Assembly: GCF_035046485.1 (NCBI RefSeq)
Contig: NC_085136.1
Coordinates: 221,964,853 to 222,028,852 of the forward strand
DNA length: 64,000 nt
Reading direction: 5' to 3'
Source of the DNA: Aedes albopictus
Lineage: Eukaryota; Arthropoda; Insecta; Diptera; Culicidae
The translations under genes were made by a program, and so were the position numbers. How positions within the stretch are numbered: position 1 is the stretch's first letter; every line of letters starts with the position of its first letter. Under the pieces are notes generated by a model. It worked only from the letters and a program-made list of their open reading frames with translations, was not told the origin of the DNA and ran no database searches. This document shows, piece by piece, positions 21,920 to 34,099 of this stretch.

Positions 21920-24804
21920 TTATACCAGCAGAGCGAAGAAAGTCGAAAACACATCCCATGTATGTGACATCGCGGGCCCCCACACATCTCTCACAAGAAC
22001 AAAGGGTTGTCTACCTCGGGCCTCAAGGGTATCCAAAAGTAGTGATCTGGAGGCGTCATTATCCGGGCATTGCCAAACTACGTGGTCGATGTCATCATAA
22101 CCGGAACCGCACTTAGTACAAACATTGCTCAACGCGAGGTTAATCCTGTGTAAATGCGCATCTAGCGAGTAATGGTTGGACATTCTTGACATTACGCGAA
22201 TGAAATTGCGACTTACATCCAAACCATGCCACCACACTCGCAAAGAAACATTAGGAATAATGGAATGTAACCACCGTCCCAGCTGGCCATCTCGCCAATC
22301 ATTTTGCCAACTTTGAAGAGAACTCTGGCGAACAAAATGGAAAAAATCATCATGTGAAATTCTTCTATCATAGATCTCACCTTCCTATGCGCCCACCTTT
22401 GCGAGAGAGTCCGCCTTCTCATTGCCATAAATTGAGCAATGTGAGGGGACCCATACAAAGGTAATCTTGTAGGATCTTTCGACCAGTGCACCCATCTGCT
22501 CCCTTATTTTTGTAAGAAAGTAAGATGAATGTTTTACAGGTTTCATCGACCGGAGTGCCTCAATCGAACTAAGGCTATCCGAGAAGATGAAGAAATGGTC
22601 TACGGGCATGTTGGAAATCATCCCCAAAGCGAAATTGATTGCTGTCAGCTCAGCAACATAAACCGAACAAGGTTCCTGAAGTTTGCGGAAGGCGGTGAAA
22701 TTTTCATTGAAGACACCGAAACCAGTGGATCCATTTATGCGAGACCCATCAGTGAAGAATTTCTTACAGGAATTGACATTTTGGTACTTTTCGTTGAAAA
22801 TGCAAGGAATAGATAGACATCGAAGTTGATCTGGTATTCCATGAATAGCTTGTTTCATGGACAGATCGTATTTAACAGAGGAACAGTCATTAGTGAAGTG
22901 TACACAAGGAGGGTTACAACTTGGTAGGCTTATGTCCGGCGACATGTAGAACAGATAAATTCTCATGAATTTTCACTGAGTGTTCAGACTGAGCATTTCT
23001 TCGAAGTTTTCAATAACAAGTGTGTTGCTCACTCCACACTTGATAAGTAACCTTAGCGAGAGCTCCCAGAATCGGTTCTGGAGAGGTTTCACCCCTGCCA
23101 GGACCTCTAGGCTCGCATTATGCGTTGAGTGCGTACTGCCGAGAGCAATACGCAAACAACGGTATTGAATTCGTTCCAACTTTATTAGGTGGCAGTTTGC
23201 TGCTGAGTGGAAGCAGAAAGAGCCATACTCGAGAACAGAGAGAATAGTCGTTTTGTAAAGTTTTATGAAGTCTTCCGGGTGAGCACCCCACCATGTTCCG
23301 GTAATTGTGCGTAGAAAATTGATCCTTTGTTGACATTTTTGCACCAAATACTTGATTTGGGTACCCCAAGTGCCTTTTGAATCAAACCAGACCCCAAGGT
23401 ATTTCGAAGTCAAAGACTGGTCGATTTCTATTCCCAAAAGATTGAGCTTCAGTTGGGCTGGGTTCCGCTTTCTAGAAAACACAACCAATTGAGTTTTTTG
23501 CGGGGCAAACTCGATCCCTAAATCTCTTGCTCAGATTGACAGATTATTTAGAGAATTTTGCAATGGTCTTTGCAACATTTCTGCATGTGGGCCTTTCAGA
23601 GAAACCACAGCATCATCTGCAAGTTGTCTTAGCGTGCATTGTCCTTCCAAGCAACTATCAATGTCTTTCACGTAAAAATTATAAAGCAAGGGACTTAAAC
23701 ATGAGCCTTGGGGTAGGCCCATGTAACTAATTCTGGAAGTTGTCAGTTGTCCGAGATTGAAACTCATATGTTTTTCTGACAACAAATTATACAAGAAATT
23801 ATTTAAAATTCCTGGAAGTCCACTATTGTGCAGTTTTTCTGACAATATGCCTATGGAAACTGAGTCAAAGGCGCCCTTAATATCCAAGAAAACTGAAGCC
23901 AGTTGCTCCTTTTCCGCAAAGGCCAGTTGAATATCTGTTGAAAGCAACGCTAGACAATCGTCTGTTCCTTTGCCGTTGCGGAACCCGAACTGTGTATTTG
24001 AAAGCAAGCTATTCGATTCAACCCAATGGTCGAGTCGCGATAGGATCATTTTTTTCAACAATTTCCTTAAATATGATAACATAGCAATTGGGCGGTATGA
24101 ATTATGATCAGACGCTGGCTTACCAGGCTTTTGAATAGCTGTTACTTTGACCTGTCTCCATTCTGGCGGAACAATGTTGTTCTCCATGAATGAGTTGAAC
24201 AGATCCAGTAGTCGTCTTTTCGCGATATCTGGGAGATTCTTAAGAAGATTGAACTTGATCATATCGCGTCCCGGAGCGGAATTGTTTGATGAAAGGAGAG
24301 CCATAGAAAGTTCCAGCATAGTGAAGGGTCTGTTAAGAGAACCGTCTCTTGGGGATGTTTCCCAAGAAATCGGTTGTGCTGGGACTGAGTCTGGGCAGAC
24401 CTTTTTCGCGAAGCTGAATATCCAACGGTTGGAGTATTCGTCACTCTCATTATAAGAAGAGCGGTTTCGCATGTAGCGAGCCACTCTCCAAAGCGTTGTC
24501 ATTGAAGTTTCTCTTGAGAGACCCTCAATGAAGTGTCGCCAATAACTACGCTTCTTCGCTTTCAGCAGGTTTCTCAGCTGTCTTTCGAGCTTAGCGTACT
24601 CTTGATAAAGATCTGAGGTACCATGCCTACGAAAAGTTTTGAAAGCATCAGATTTTTTAAGATACAACTGGGTGCAATCATCATCCCAGCCTAGTGTGGC
24701 TGGTCTTCTTTTGAAGGTTGCACTTGGAACACGTCGTTTTTGTGATTCTAATGCACTCTTGTATATCAGATCAGACAGGAATCGATACTCATCCAGAGGT
24801 GGGA
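21920..24804 (-). pseudogene. I-element ORF2, RT, RNase H and CCHC
   Basis: One reading frame spans the whole segment. RT landmarks are SYRPIAMLSYLRKLLKKMIL, QFGFRNGKGTDDC, ASVFLDIKGAFDSVSIGIL, GLPQGSCLSPLLYNFYV and LRQLADDAVVSL, which holds the catalytic ADD. RNase H landmarks are CKKFFTDGSRINGSTGFGVF, YVAELTAINFALG, FIFSDSLSSIEAL and FVWVPSHCSIYGNEKADSLA. The end carries CTKCGSGYDDIDHVVWQC. Only three defects are seen, all in-frame stops at 23531 (TGA), 22973 (TGA) and 22385 (TAG). The frame continues correctly after each. Intact frames suggest that the copy was active not long ago. Confidence 0.88.
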
Positions 24805-27800
24805 CACGGTGTGTTGAAACAGGATTATTATCGCACTTTCATGAACTTAAAATATTTTTTCGTTATAAGTTAGCCTTAGCTGTATATATTAAGATTCTGG
24901 AGGTTAAAAAATCTTTCATCGGGGAAAATTAAAATAAATTAGATTTTAGTAGTTTACCACTTTTTTCATATGATATGGTATAACGAAAATATGTTAAACC
25001 TAAACTCCGCTAAAAAGAATCCCCTTTCTAATTATAAATTTGAAACCATTTAGAGAGAAACGAATGCAAAAGTCTTCACAACGAGTTTAAATTTGTTTGG
25101 CGTTCGTTTCATGTGTCCAGCCCACTAAAGTCTGCCGAAAGCCAGAAATCATTAAAGTCTACATTCCTTCCATTTGTCTGGCACATAGCTATTTGTAATG
25201 GAGGTAAACAAATACTTCCCATTAGTGCGAATTTGAGGAAGCACCATACACCTGTGACTCATACCATTTGCAGCACATACCCTTCATGAGCTGATTTGCA
25301 TGAAATGGCGGGTATTAGTTGCACATAGTTTGCATGTGAAACCACATCCAGATGAATATTTGCCAAAAAGTATGAGTCGACTATACTGAGTGTGCGTGAC
25401 TTATTTGTAAAAGTTCAGCCTCTGATCTGTTGAGGTCTTCCGTATATACAAAATATTAAATTTTTCAAAGACTTATCTCCTTGTTACTTATAAATTGATA
25501 CCTTTAGGGTTAAGTGGGCTGTTCAGTCTCAAATAACAAAAAGTTTACCCAAAATACATTTAGATTGGCGTTGTCATATTATGTTAATGCATACAAAAAT
25601 GATTATTCAACATTCGGTTTAAAAAAGGTACACCGGGGCAAGTTGAATCGGGTGGAGTAAGATGAAACAGTGGGTTAACGTGATATTATCTAATCATGAT
25701 AAGCAGTTTGAATGTCATAACATCAAACAATCATTTGGTCAAGGATTATTATACAAATGGTATTAAAATCTTTTTTCAAAACATCATAATTTTTATTTAG
25801 AATTTACCTTACCGAATGAAACGCATGCTTAATATATGTCAATGTGAATGTCATCTTATAGTATAAGCCTAAAATATATTGGAAACATATAAATTTGCAA
25901 TAGTAGTCTCGTGTAGTGATTTTTTTTCTATGTTCGTCTGTGTTATCTGTAGTTTTATTTTATAAGACAATTTGGTCTTGATAAAAACTTTATGCATTTG
26001 AATGGTTTCAATGTTATGACTGCATAAAATAAAGCTTCTTTTTTCCAAGTAAAATTCCTTCTTTTTTACAAAGTGAGTTTGACAACAGATTTAGTATGGG
26101 GAGAAATGTCACTTGTCTTTGCAGAGCGTGACAAAAACGAAATAAAAAGGAATAGTGATTAAAACGACTAGTCATAAAACTTAAGAAGTCACCCGTACAC
26201 TCGATGCCTTCCAACCGTCTTCTATGTGTTATAACTATTTAGCAATCAAAATCTATCCAATGATTCCGAAATGAAGCATGAAATAACTAATAAAAGTTCT
26301 TGAAAAGTTGTATTGAAACCTCAAATTGCGCCAATTTTGCCTCACTTTGCACATCACTGTTTGTTGTTTTTTTTATATTTTGGGACATTTCCAGAACATT
26401 GATGTCTGATAAATCTTGTTCTACATTTTCAATTTTTATTTTATCTGTAAATTTAGTTAAATTTGTTCTCAGCATAAACAACAATGAACATAGTCAACAT
26501 GAACATATCAAAACTAAATAAAAAGAAAATGAAGCTAAGGACTGTTCCGTTTAATTGCACTACGATTTTGCATTCTTTGACAGATACGCATTTCGACCTC
26601 AACTGTTAGGTCATCTTCAGTGTCTCGTACTATTATTCCGATATTATTTTTAAGTAAATATATTTCGCCAACATGTCCAGGTTTATCATCATCATATCTA
26701 AAACTGTTTCAACCAAACATTGATTGATTTCACAATAAAGAAATGATTGTCTTACTTACCATAAAGGACATGTATCAAGAGCGTGTGCCGAAAGAATAAT
26801 TTAAAGCTATTCTCTAAGAGCTGATTTCTTCACCTCGGAATAACCTGTAAACCTGATTAAACCTGGTTTAACGCTTAATTAAGGATAAGAAATCGGCCCT
26901 ATGTGTTCAACATGCGAACAAAAGTATTCATTGGAAAAAATTTCACTTGTCAGTAAAACTTCGAGCCCTGCAAAATCAGAGCACAATATACATAAAAGTT
27001 CTTATTACTATATACGAAGAACTATCAGTTTTTCTGCTAAACTAGCTCAAAACAACTTAATTTACGGTTAATTTCGCAATCGAGTAATCTTTCGTGGCCG
27101 TGTGATCGTCGTTTAGGTTTATCGTTACATGCTTTGACATGCAAAGTATGTGCAACTAATACACGTCATACAGAGTATGTGCTGCAAATGGTACACTCAG
27201 GAAAATTGCCTCATACTTAATGGCAAATATCCATGTGCCAAACCACATCCAAAGTATATGCAACCAATACCCGATTACGCAGGCAAATTAGCGCATGAAT
27301 AGTATGTGCTCTAAATTGTATGAGTCGCTGCTGTATGGTGCCTCATCAAAAGTATGAGTCGCACTAATGGAAAAAATTTGTTTACCCCCATTGCAAAAAT
27401 CCATGTCCCGGGCACATAGAAGGAATAAAGATTTTTTTCCCAGTGTATGAGTCACAGGTGTATGGTGTTTTCTCAAATGTATGAGTCGCACTAATGGGAA
27501 GTATTTGTTTTCCTCCATAATAAATATATATGTACCAGACATATGGAAGAAATGCAGACTTTTATGATTTATGACTTTCGGCAGACTGTAGTGGGCTGGA
27601 CACATAAAACGAACGCCAAAGACTTTTGCATTCATTTCTCTCTAAATGGTTTCATATTTATTAATAGAAAGGGGACTCTTTCTTGGAGAGTTTAGGTTCA
27701 TCAGATTTTCGTAATACCATAATTATATGAGAAAAGTGGTAAACTACTAAAATAGAATTTATTTCAATTTTCCCCGATGAAAGATTTTTTAACCTCCAGA

Positions 27801-27891
27801 ATCTTAATATATACAGCTAAGTCTAACTTATAACGAAAAAATATTTTAGGTTCATGAAAGTGCGATAATAATCGTGTTTCAACACACCGTG
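24805..27891. mobile_element. Non-autonomous Transib-type element, copy 1
   Basis: Terminal inverted repeats begin CACGGTGTGTTGAAACAGG (right end: complement GAAACACACCGTG-like) and extend several hundred bases with moderate divergence. A 5-bp target duplication, TGGGA, flanks the element at 24800-24804 and 27892-27896, and the I-element frame matches on both sides. A 5-bp duplication with CAC--TG ends is diagnostic of Transib, the superfamily related to RAG1. No transposase frame is present, so it relies on a helper. A second copy, internally in the opposite orientation, lies at 39995. Subrepeats such as GCAGCACATAC and GGTATTAGTTGCACATA occur inside both arms. Confidence 0.82.
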
Positions 27892-28551
27892 TGGGAGGGG
27901 ATTGAATGATTCGATGCCAAAAGATACCGCTTCTGCATACTTTTGCCAATCGATATTCCTTGTGAGGTCAAAAGGAACCTGAATTGGTTGGTCTGACCTT
28001 TCACTATTATGCTTTATGGTGGTTATAATGGGTAAGTGATCACTACCATGAGGATCCTCGATTACCTTCCACAAGCAATCGAATGATAGTGAACTTGACC
28101 CCAGTGATAGGTCGAGACGACTTTCTTTGCCGTCAGATGCAATACGTATCACTTCACCTGTATTTAAAATGTTCAAATTGAAATCGTCGCACAAATCATA
28201 GAAAATGGCCGCTCTTTTATCGTCATATGGTTCGCCCCACCCTGTACCATGTGCGTTCATATCACCCAGAATTAAAACTGGATGTTATAGTGCAGCAACC
28301 GCATTCCAAAGATGACGGCGGTTAATTGAAATTCTTGGAGGAATGTAAACGGAAGCTACGCAAAGTACTTTACCCTTTACGTTTATTTGGCAAGCGACGA
28401 TTTCTACGCCAGGATGAGTCGCGATTGGAATTCTATAAAATGAGTAAGTCTTTTTGATCCCCAAAAGAACCCCTCCATAATGGTCATCTCGATCCTGGCG
28501 TATAATGTTAAACAGGTCTAATTTAGGTTTTAGACTATGGCAGTTCCACTG
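27892..28551 (-). pseudogene. I-element ORF2, endonuclease domain
   Basis: ORF2 starts at 34106 (MDNSSNEVQDMITVLQ). After the 5.5-kb insert it continues in frame with WNCHSLKPKLDLFNIIRQ, the first endonuclease motif. GVEIVACQINVKGKVLCVAS and ILGDMNAHGTGWG (catalytic Asp and Asn) follow, then DPHGSDHLPIITT with the SDH catalytic triad end. This domain nicks target DNA. One in-frame TAA at 28285 lies just before the GDMNAHG motif. The frame then runs into the Transib-type insertion after FNPLP. The Glu-containing motif (QE) is not seen, because sequence between RQDRDD and HYGG appears deleted. Confidence 0.82.
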
Positions 28552-29231
28552 CACAGTGGGAAAAATTGAACCCGAAACACGACTAAATTCATTTTCTCAG
28601 CTGGGTAACGGGTTCTGCCAACGGCTGAGACCATTTTCGCTTGGAAAAAGTGTGCTGAATCGATTGGTGGGGGTCTCATTGGCCGGCGGCCACACCCTGG
28701 CCAGCTAGAGGGCCGGAATCAACCCGAGTTCCTTACGGAAAGCAAAATCATTGTCATCCAAGAATACTTTCGCACCCGATATTTATTCGGAAGCCGCAAA
28801 TCAGAAGTCAATCGCACTCCGGATAATATCAGTTGCAAATTATGGTCCAATTGTGGTTCCGGAACAATCCAGGACAACCTGGAACATTAGGGTGGGGCTA
28901 ATTTTTAAAAATCTCTCTGGGATATGATTTCCGGAATTAAAATCGGTGAATTTAAAACCCAACTGGGCCAAATTTGGGCTCAAAATTGCGATATCTCTAT
29001 TGGTTTCTGAGATATTTGAAAAAAATGTCGTATTTTGGTATTTTTTGGGTTAGATATCAAAATATGACATTTTTTTCAAACATTTCGGAAACCAATATAA
29101 CACAATTTTGAACACAACTTTGGCCCTACTAGGTTTTAGAATCACCAATTTAGTTTAGAAAAATAATGATTGAAAATTAAATTTGAAACGTATTTTGAAG
29201 GTTTGCTCTAGCAAAAATTTTACTTTACCTT

Positions 29232-30455
29232 CTGGGATGCTTGCAGAATTCTTTTGGAATGCTTCTTGATTTTTTTATAGGATGTTTCCAGATTCGTTCC
29301 AGGAAGCTTTCAGAATCCTTCGGGTGTGCTTTCAAAATCCAACATGAATGCTTCTAGATTCCTTTATAAGCTGCTATACAGAAGACTTACTCTAATAGAT
29401 ATTTACATTACATTCATACCCATATTGAAAGTATGGATGAAAATAGAGAGGCATTCAGCTGACAATGAATGTGGTGAAGCACAAATGAAAAAATGAGAAT
29501 GTCAATTTTCATTTTGAATCTTCGAATTTTTTACTCTCTCGATAATACTAGCCAGTATGGAGGTAAGATGTGGCCACTGATAATTCCGAGTTCCTCTGAA
29601 TACCTATACTATGTATATCTAAATAATGCTGCAGCTTAATAAATAATACAGAATTTACAATTAGTTCAGATTGAACAAAACTATATTGTTGGCCACTGAA
29701 CGGCAATCCGGAATGCTTCCGGAATCCCTCAGGGATGCTTCCAGAATTCTTCTAGGTTGGGTCAAGAATCCTTCTGGGTTACTTCCAAAATACTTCTGAG
29801 ATGCTTCCATATTCCTTATAGGGTGCTTCCAGAATGCTTTTGGGATGCTTTCAGTTTTCCTTCAGGATGCTTCCTAAGTTCTTATGGGATACTTCCAGAT
29901 TCTTACTTGGTTGCATTCTAATTCTTCGAGGTTGCTCGCAGAATCTTTCAGGGATGCTTTCACATTTCTTTCGAGATGGTTCTCGAATTCTTCTAAAATG
30001 TTTCCAGAGTCCTTCCAAAATTCTTCTAGGATACTGCCAGATTTCTTCTGGCATGCTTTAATAATCCATCAAGGATGCTTCTAACATCCTTCTGGGATAC
30101 TTCCAGAAAACTTCTACGATGCTTCCAGATTTTTTTTTAAAGATGCTTCCCAAGTTCTTCAGAGATACTCTCAGATTCTGTCTGGCTTGTTTCCAAAATT
30201 TTTCTGGAATTATTTCAGATTTCTTATGGGATGCTTCCAGATTCCTTTTAGGATAACTCCAGAATCCTTCTGGGATACTTCCAGAATCTTTCTGAGCTGC
30301 TTCCAGATATCTTCTATGTTGCTTCTAGAATCTTTCTGGGATGTTTCCAGTTTTTTTAAGGATGCTTCCTGAGTTTTTCTGCGATTCTTCCAGATTCCTT
30401 CTAGGATGCTTTCCAAATTCTTCTGGGATGCTTCCAAACTACTTTTGGAATAGGG
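29232..30455. repeat. Degenerate 22-bp minisatellite array
   Basis: The unit GGGATGCTTCCAGAATCCTTCT repeats imperfectly, e.g. as GGGATACTTCC-GAATCTTTCT and AGGATGCTTTCCAAATTCTTCT. A non-repetitive patch interrupts the array at about 29380-29690. The 22-base period is not divisible by three, so the long Phe/Ser/Leu-rich frames across it are artefacts. Its first part belongs to the element's inverted arm and reappears in reverse at 32940-33230. Confidence 0.8.
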
Positions 30456-30456
30456 T

Positions 30457-30972
30457 AATTGTTCCCATCGTTGCGGTAGTACCTATTGTTGCGGTAATGG
30501 CAATTGAGCACTTTTTCGACTGAAATGGTACCAAAAGGTATTTTTAATAGATGTATGGTGCTTAAATTATGAGATTGCACCATTTGTTTGCTTAAGATTT
30601 GCCCAAAAACCTATTTTAAAAAAATATTTTCATAAATGTGTTTGCTGCTGTGTTCCTATTGTTGCGGTAGTGTTCCTAATGTTGCGGTATCCCATATGAT
30701 TTCAATGGGATACCGCAACAATAGGAACAAAATACCGCAACATTAGGAACACATACCGCAACATTAGGAACACAATGATCTTTCAGATAAAAACGAATAA
30801 AATGCTCATAACAACATCAAAGTGGCAATATTTCGTTATTTTCCCGTAGATTAAGGATGGATTTTATTATTTTCAATTCAATCCATGTAAAAAGTTTGCT
30901 TGGGGCGATACAATTGTAGTTTAAACATGAACCCAGCGCTTAACTCCTCCATGATCGGATCAATTACCCTAC
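30457..30972. mobile_element. TA-flanked element with GTTGCGGTA repeats
   Basis: The outer ends read GGGTAATTG inward from both sides next to TA. Inside, the phrase TTCCTA-TGTTGCGGTA occurs repeatedly and then in inverted orientation, with a perfect arm around ATGGGATACCGCAACA. It interrupts the 22-bp array, which resumes beyond it. The structure is seen directly. The Tc1/mariner-like assignment rests only on the TA flanks. Confidence 0.6.
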
Positions 30973-30974
30973 TT

Positions 30975-31640
30975 CTAAATTCCTTATTTATAGGATGTTT
31001 GCAGATTCGTTCTAAGATGCTTCCAGAAGCTTTCTGGAATGCTTCCAGAATACTTTAGGTATTCTTCCAGAATCCTTCTGCGTTGTATTCAGAATACTTA
31101 TACGTTGCTTCAAGAATCCCGGGATTCTTCCAGATTCTTCCTGGGATGCCACCAGATTTCTACTGAGATGCTTCAGAATTGTTCTTGGCTGCTTCCAAAA
31201 TTTTTCTGGGTTGCTTTCAAACTCCTCATGGGAAGCTTCCAAAATCTTTCTGGGATGCTTCTAAAGTCCTTCAGGTATGCTGCCCAAATCCTACTATTAC
31301 ATAATATCAGGGATACTTCCAGAACCATGCTTTCAGGATTCTTCTGACTCTTTTATGAATGCTTCAAGAGTTCCTCTGGATTGCTTTCGGAATCTTTCTG
31401 GGATGTTTTCAAATTCCTAATGGGAAGCTTCCAGCATCATTCTGGGATGCCTTCAGAATTGCTTGCAGATTTTGTTGCTTGCAGATTTTTTTTGTGATAC
31501 TTTCAGATTCTGGGATGCTTCCAGAGTTCTTCTGGGATGTTCCCGAACTTTTCCTGGGATACTTTTAGATGCCTTCTGGGATGCTTATAAAATTCGTCAG
31601 GGATGCTTCAAAAATCCATTAAAATGCCTTCGCAGAAAGA
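30975..31640. repeat. Second segment of the 22-bp minisatellite array
   Basis: The units continue the pattern of the array on the other side of the TA element, e.g. TGGGATGCTTCCAGAGTTCTTC. The array fades into AT-rich sequence at about 31640. Confidence 0.75.
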
Positions 31641-32935
31641 TTATGGAAGCAATCCAGGAGAATTGGGGAAGCATCTTCAGGGTATCTACTCATACTCATA
31701 AGACAAAATGAAATTCTGTAAGTTTTCCAGGTTTTAGCAGGGTTAATTAAACTTAATTTTTGAAGTATTTCCAATTTGTAAATCAGTTTATATTTTTTTA
31801 AATATAAATACTTGGAAGCAATGAATGTAAGAAATTGTTCTTTTTTTAAATATGCAAACAAATTTTCATTAATTAGGGTAAAATTTAACGGGAGATTTGT
31901 ATGAAAGCTTGTAAACAAACATAAAGAGGTTGATAAGGGAATATGATTTTCAGAATCCTTTAAAAATAATGGCTAGAAATTTCAAAAGTAGCATTTGTCA
32001 TTATTTTTCATAAAACCCTTAGAGGAAAAATATTTAAACCCTCGAAAAAATCAGATAAAAGTTATTCAGAAATCCAATAAGCAGTTTTTATAAACAAAAT
32101 TACTAAATTATGACTGGTATACTCGTTAAATATTCTATCATGAACTCCATCAGAATGGCTCCTAGATTTTTTCTGATACATGAATTGCAACAGGAATTTT
32201 AACTGAATTTTTTTTTAAATGTGTAATGTATAAGAACTTCTAACACAAGGCTACTATATTCTTAAATCAATTAAAAAAATCATTATGATTTGTATCAGGA
32301 ACATATTGAGGAATTGTCAATAAATTCTAATGCCGAATCTGCAGCAAATCATTCCAGATTTAGACCAGATTTTTTTTACAAAACGATCTCAAATTACATC
32401 TGTTACTCCTTTAGGATGCGTACCACAATTCCGTCAAATTGTTTTGAAAAAAAAATTCTCCAAGATTGGCCAGACATATTTTTGGTAATGATATAATATT
32501 TTTTCCAGTATTACTTTTAGAAGCGCTTTAAAATGCGATTGAAATGTTTTATGTAGTCAGTATTTTCCTGATCAACGCAACTCAATAATCCAATTCAGAT
32601 TATTCCTGAAAATCATCCAGCGATCCAATTTTTTTCACGATTTCTCTAAGGATTTGTTAAGAAATTTATTCAGAATGGTTCCCTATAATTTCAGCCCCGT
32701 AAAAATGTATTTCAGAGATAGATTCAGGTAATTTTCAGAAACTGAAAATGATTGATTATTTTATAACAATTGATTTCAAAATTCAAAACGGATTTCTAGT
32801 ATTTGTTTAATCCGCTACGAAATGTACCCAGAAGTTCTCTAAGTATTCCAGGTTTTCCCTGTTAGATATAATTACCTGAAGATTCTCGGTTTTCAGGTGT
32901 TTTCCAAGTAGTACACGCCCTGATTTCATAAGGAC
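31641..32935. other. AT-rich core of the 5.5-kb element
   Basis: No coding frame with motifs and no clear repeat period. This is the only part of the 5.5-kb element that is neither arm nor array. A transposase remnant was sought and not found. Confidence 0.5.
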
Positions 32936-34099
32936 TCTGGAGCACCCCACAATTATTCTGGAAGCATCCCAGAAGAATTCGGAAAGCATTCAAAAATGAA
33001 TCTTGAAGCAATCCAAAGAATTCTGAAAGCAACCCAGCTGAATTCTAGAAGCATCCCTGATGGATTCTGAAAGCAGCTTATAAAGGAATCTAGAAGCATC
33101 CATGTTGGATTTTTGAAAGCACACCCGAAGGATTCTGGAAGCTTCCTGGAACGAATCTGGAAACATCCTATAAAAAAATCAAGAAGCATTCCAAAAGAAT
33201 TCTGCAAGCATCCCAGAAGGTAAAGTAAAATTTTTGCTAGAACAAACCTTCAAAATACGTTTCAAATTTAATTTTCAATCATAATTTTTCTAAACTAAAT
33301 TGGTGATTCTAGAACCTAGTAGGGCCAAAGTTGTGTTCAAAATTGTGTTATATTGGTTTCCGAGATGTTTGAAAAAAAAATGTCATATTTTGATATCTAA
33401 CCCAAAAAATACCAAAATACGACATTTTTTTTCAAATATCTCAGAAACCAATAGAGATATCGCAATTTTGAGCACAAATTTGGCCCAATTGGGTTTTAAA
33501 TTCACCGATTTAGTCTAGAAAAATTATGTTTGAAAATTTAGTTTGAAATGTTTTTAAAAGATTTTCTCTAGAAAAAAAAATCACTTAAATCCTTTGCGCC
33601 ACCTCTAAAGATCAACCAAAATCACTCATTTTTGTACAGCTTACTTATTTCGACTAGTAGATCGATTTCCATTTGGGAAATCATATCCCAGAGAGATTTT
33701 TAAAAATTAGCCCCACCCTAATGTTCCGGGTTGTCCCGGATTGTTCCGGAACCACAATTGGACCATAATTTGCAACTGATATTATCCGGAGTGCGATTGA
33801 CTTCTGATTTGCGGCTTCCGAATAAATATCGGGTGCGAAAGTATTCTTGGATGACAATGATTTTGCTTTCCGTAAGGAACTCGGGTTGATTCCGGCCCTC
33901 TAGCTGGCCAGGGTGTGGCCGCCGGCCAATGAGACCCCCACCAATCGATTCAGCACACTTTTTCCAAGCGAAAATGGTCTCAGCCGTTGGCAGAACCCGT
34001 TACCCAGCTGAGAAAATGAATTTAGTCGTGTTTCGGGTTCAATTTTTCCCACTGTGCACTGTAGCACAGTGATCATATCTTGTACCTCATTTGATGAGT

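Larger units (their letters stand above)
28552..34056. mobile_element. 5.5-kb non-autonomous Transib-type element
   Basis: Both ends begin CACAGTGGGAAAAATTGAAC reading inward, and the inverted repeats run about 0.8-1 kb. The arms differ mainly by a deletion of about 130 bp in the left arm. A 5-bp duplication, CACTG, lies at 28547-28551 and 34057-34061. The I-element codons on the two sides (VLQ and WNCHS) join correctly when one repeat is removed. The first seven bases, CACAGTG, equal the V(D)J recombination heptamer, as expected of Transib ends. The interior has degenerate 22-bp arrays, a nested TA element and about 1.2 kb of AT-rich sequence, but no transposase. The ORFs in the inverted arms are mirror copies without motifs. 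Confidence 0.8.

Noticed and set aside
28505..28708. Frame mirrored at 33900-34127 (GKIEPETRLNSFSQLG...)
   Set aside because: It lies in the two inverted arms of the 5.5-kb element and has no motif; the duplication reflects arm symmetry, not a gene pair.
29834..30523. Phe/Ser/Leu-rich open frames on both strands
   Set aside because: They are produced by the degenerate 22-bp repeat and have no start context or domain.
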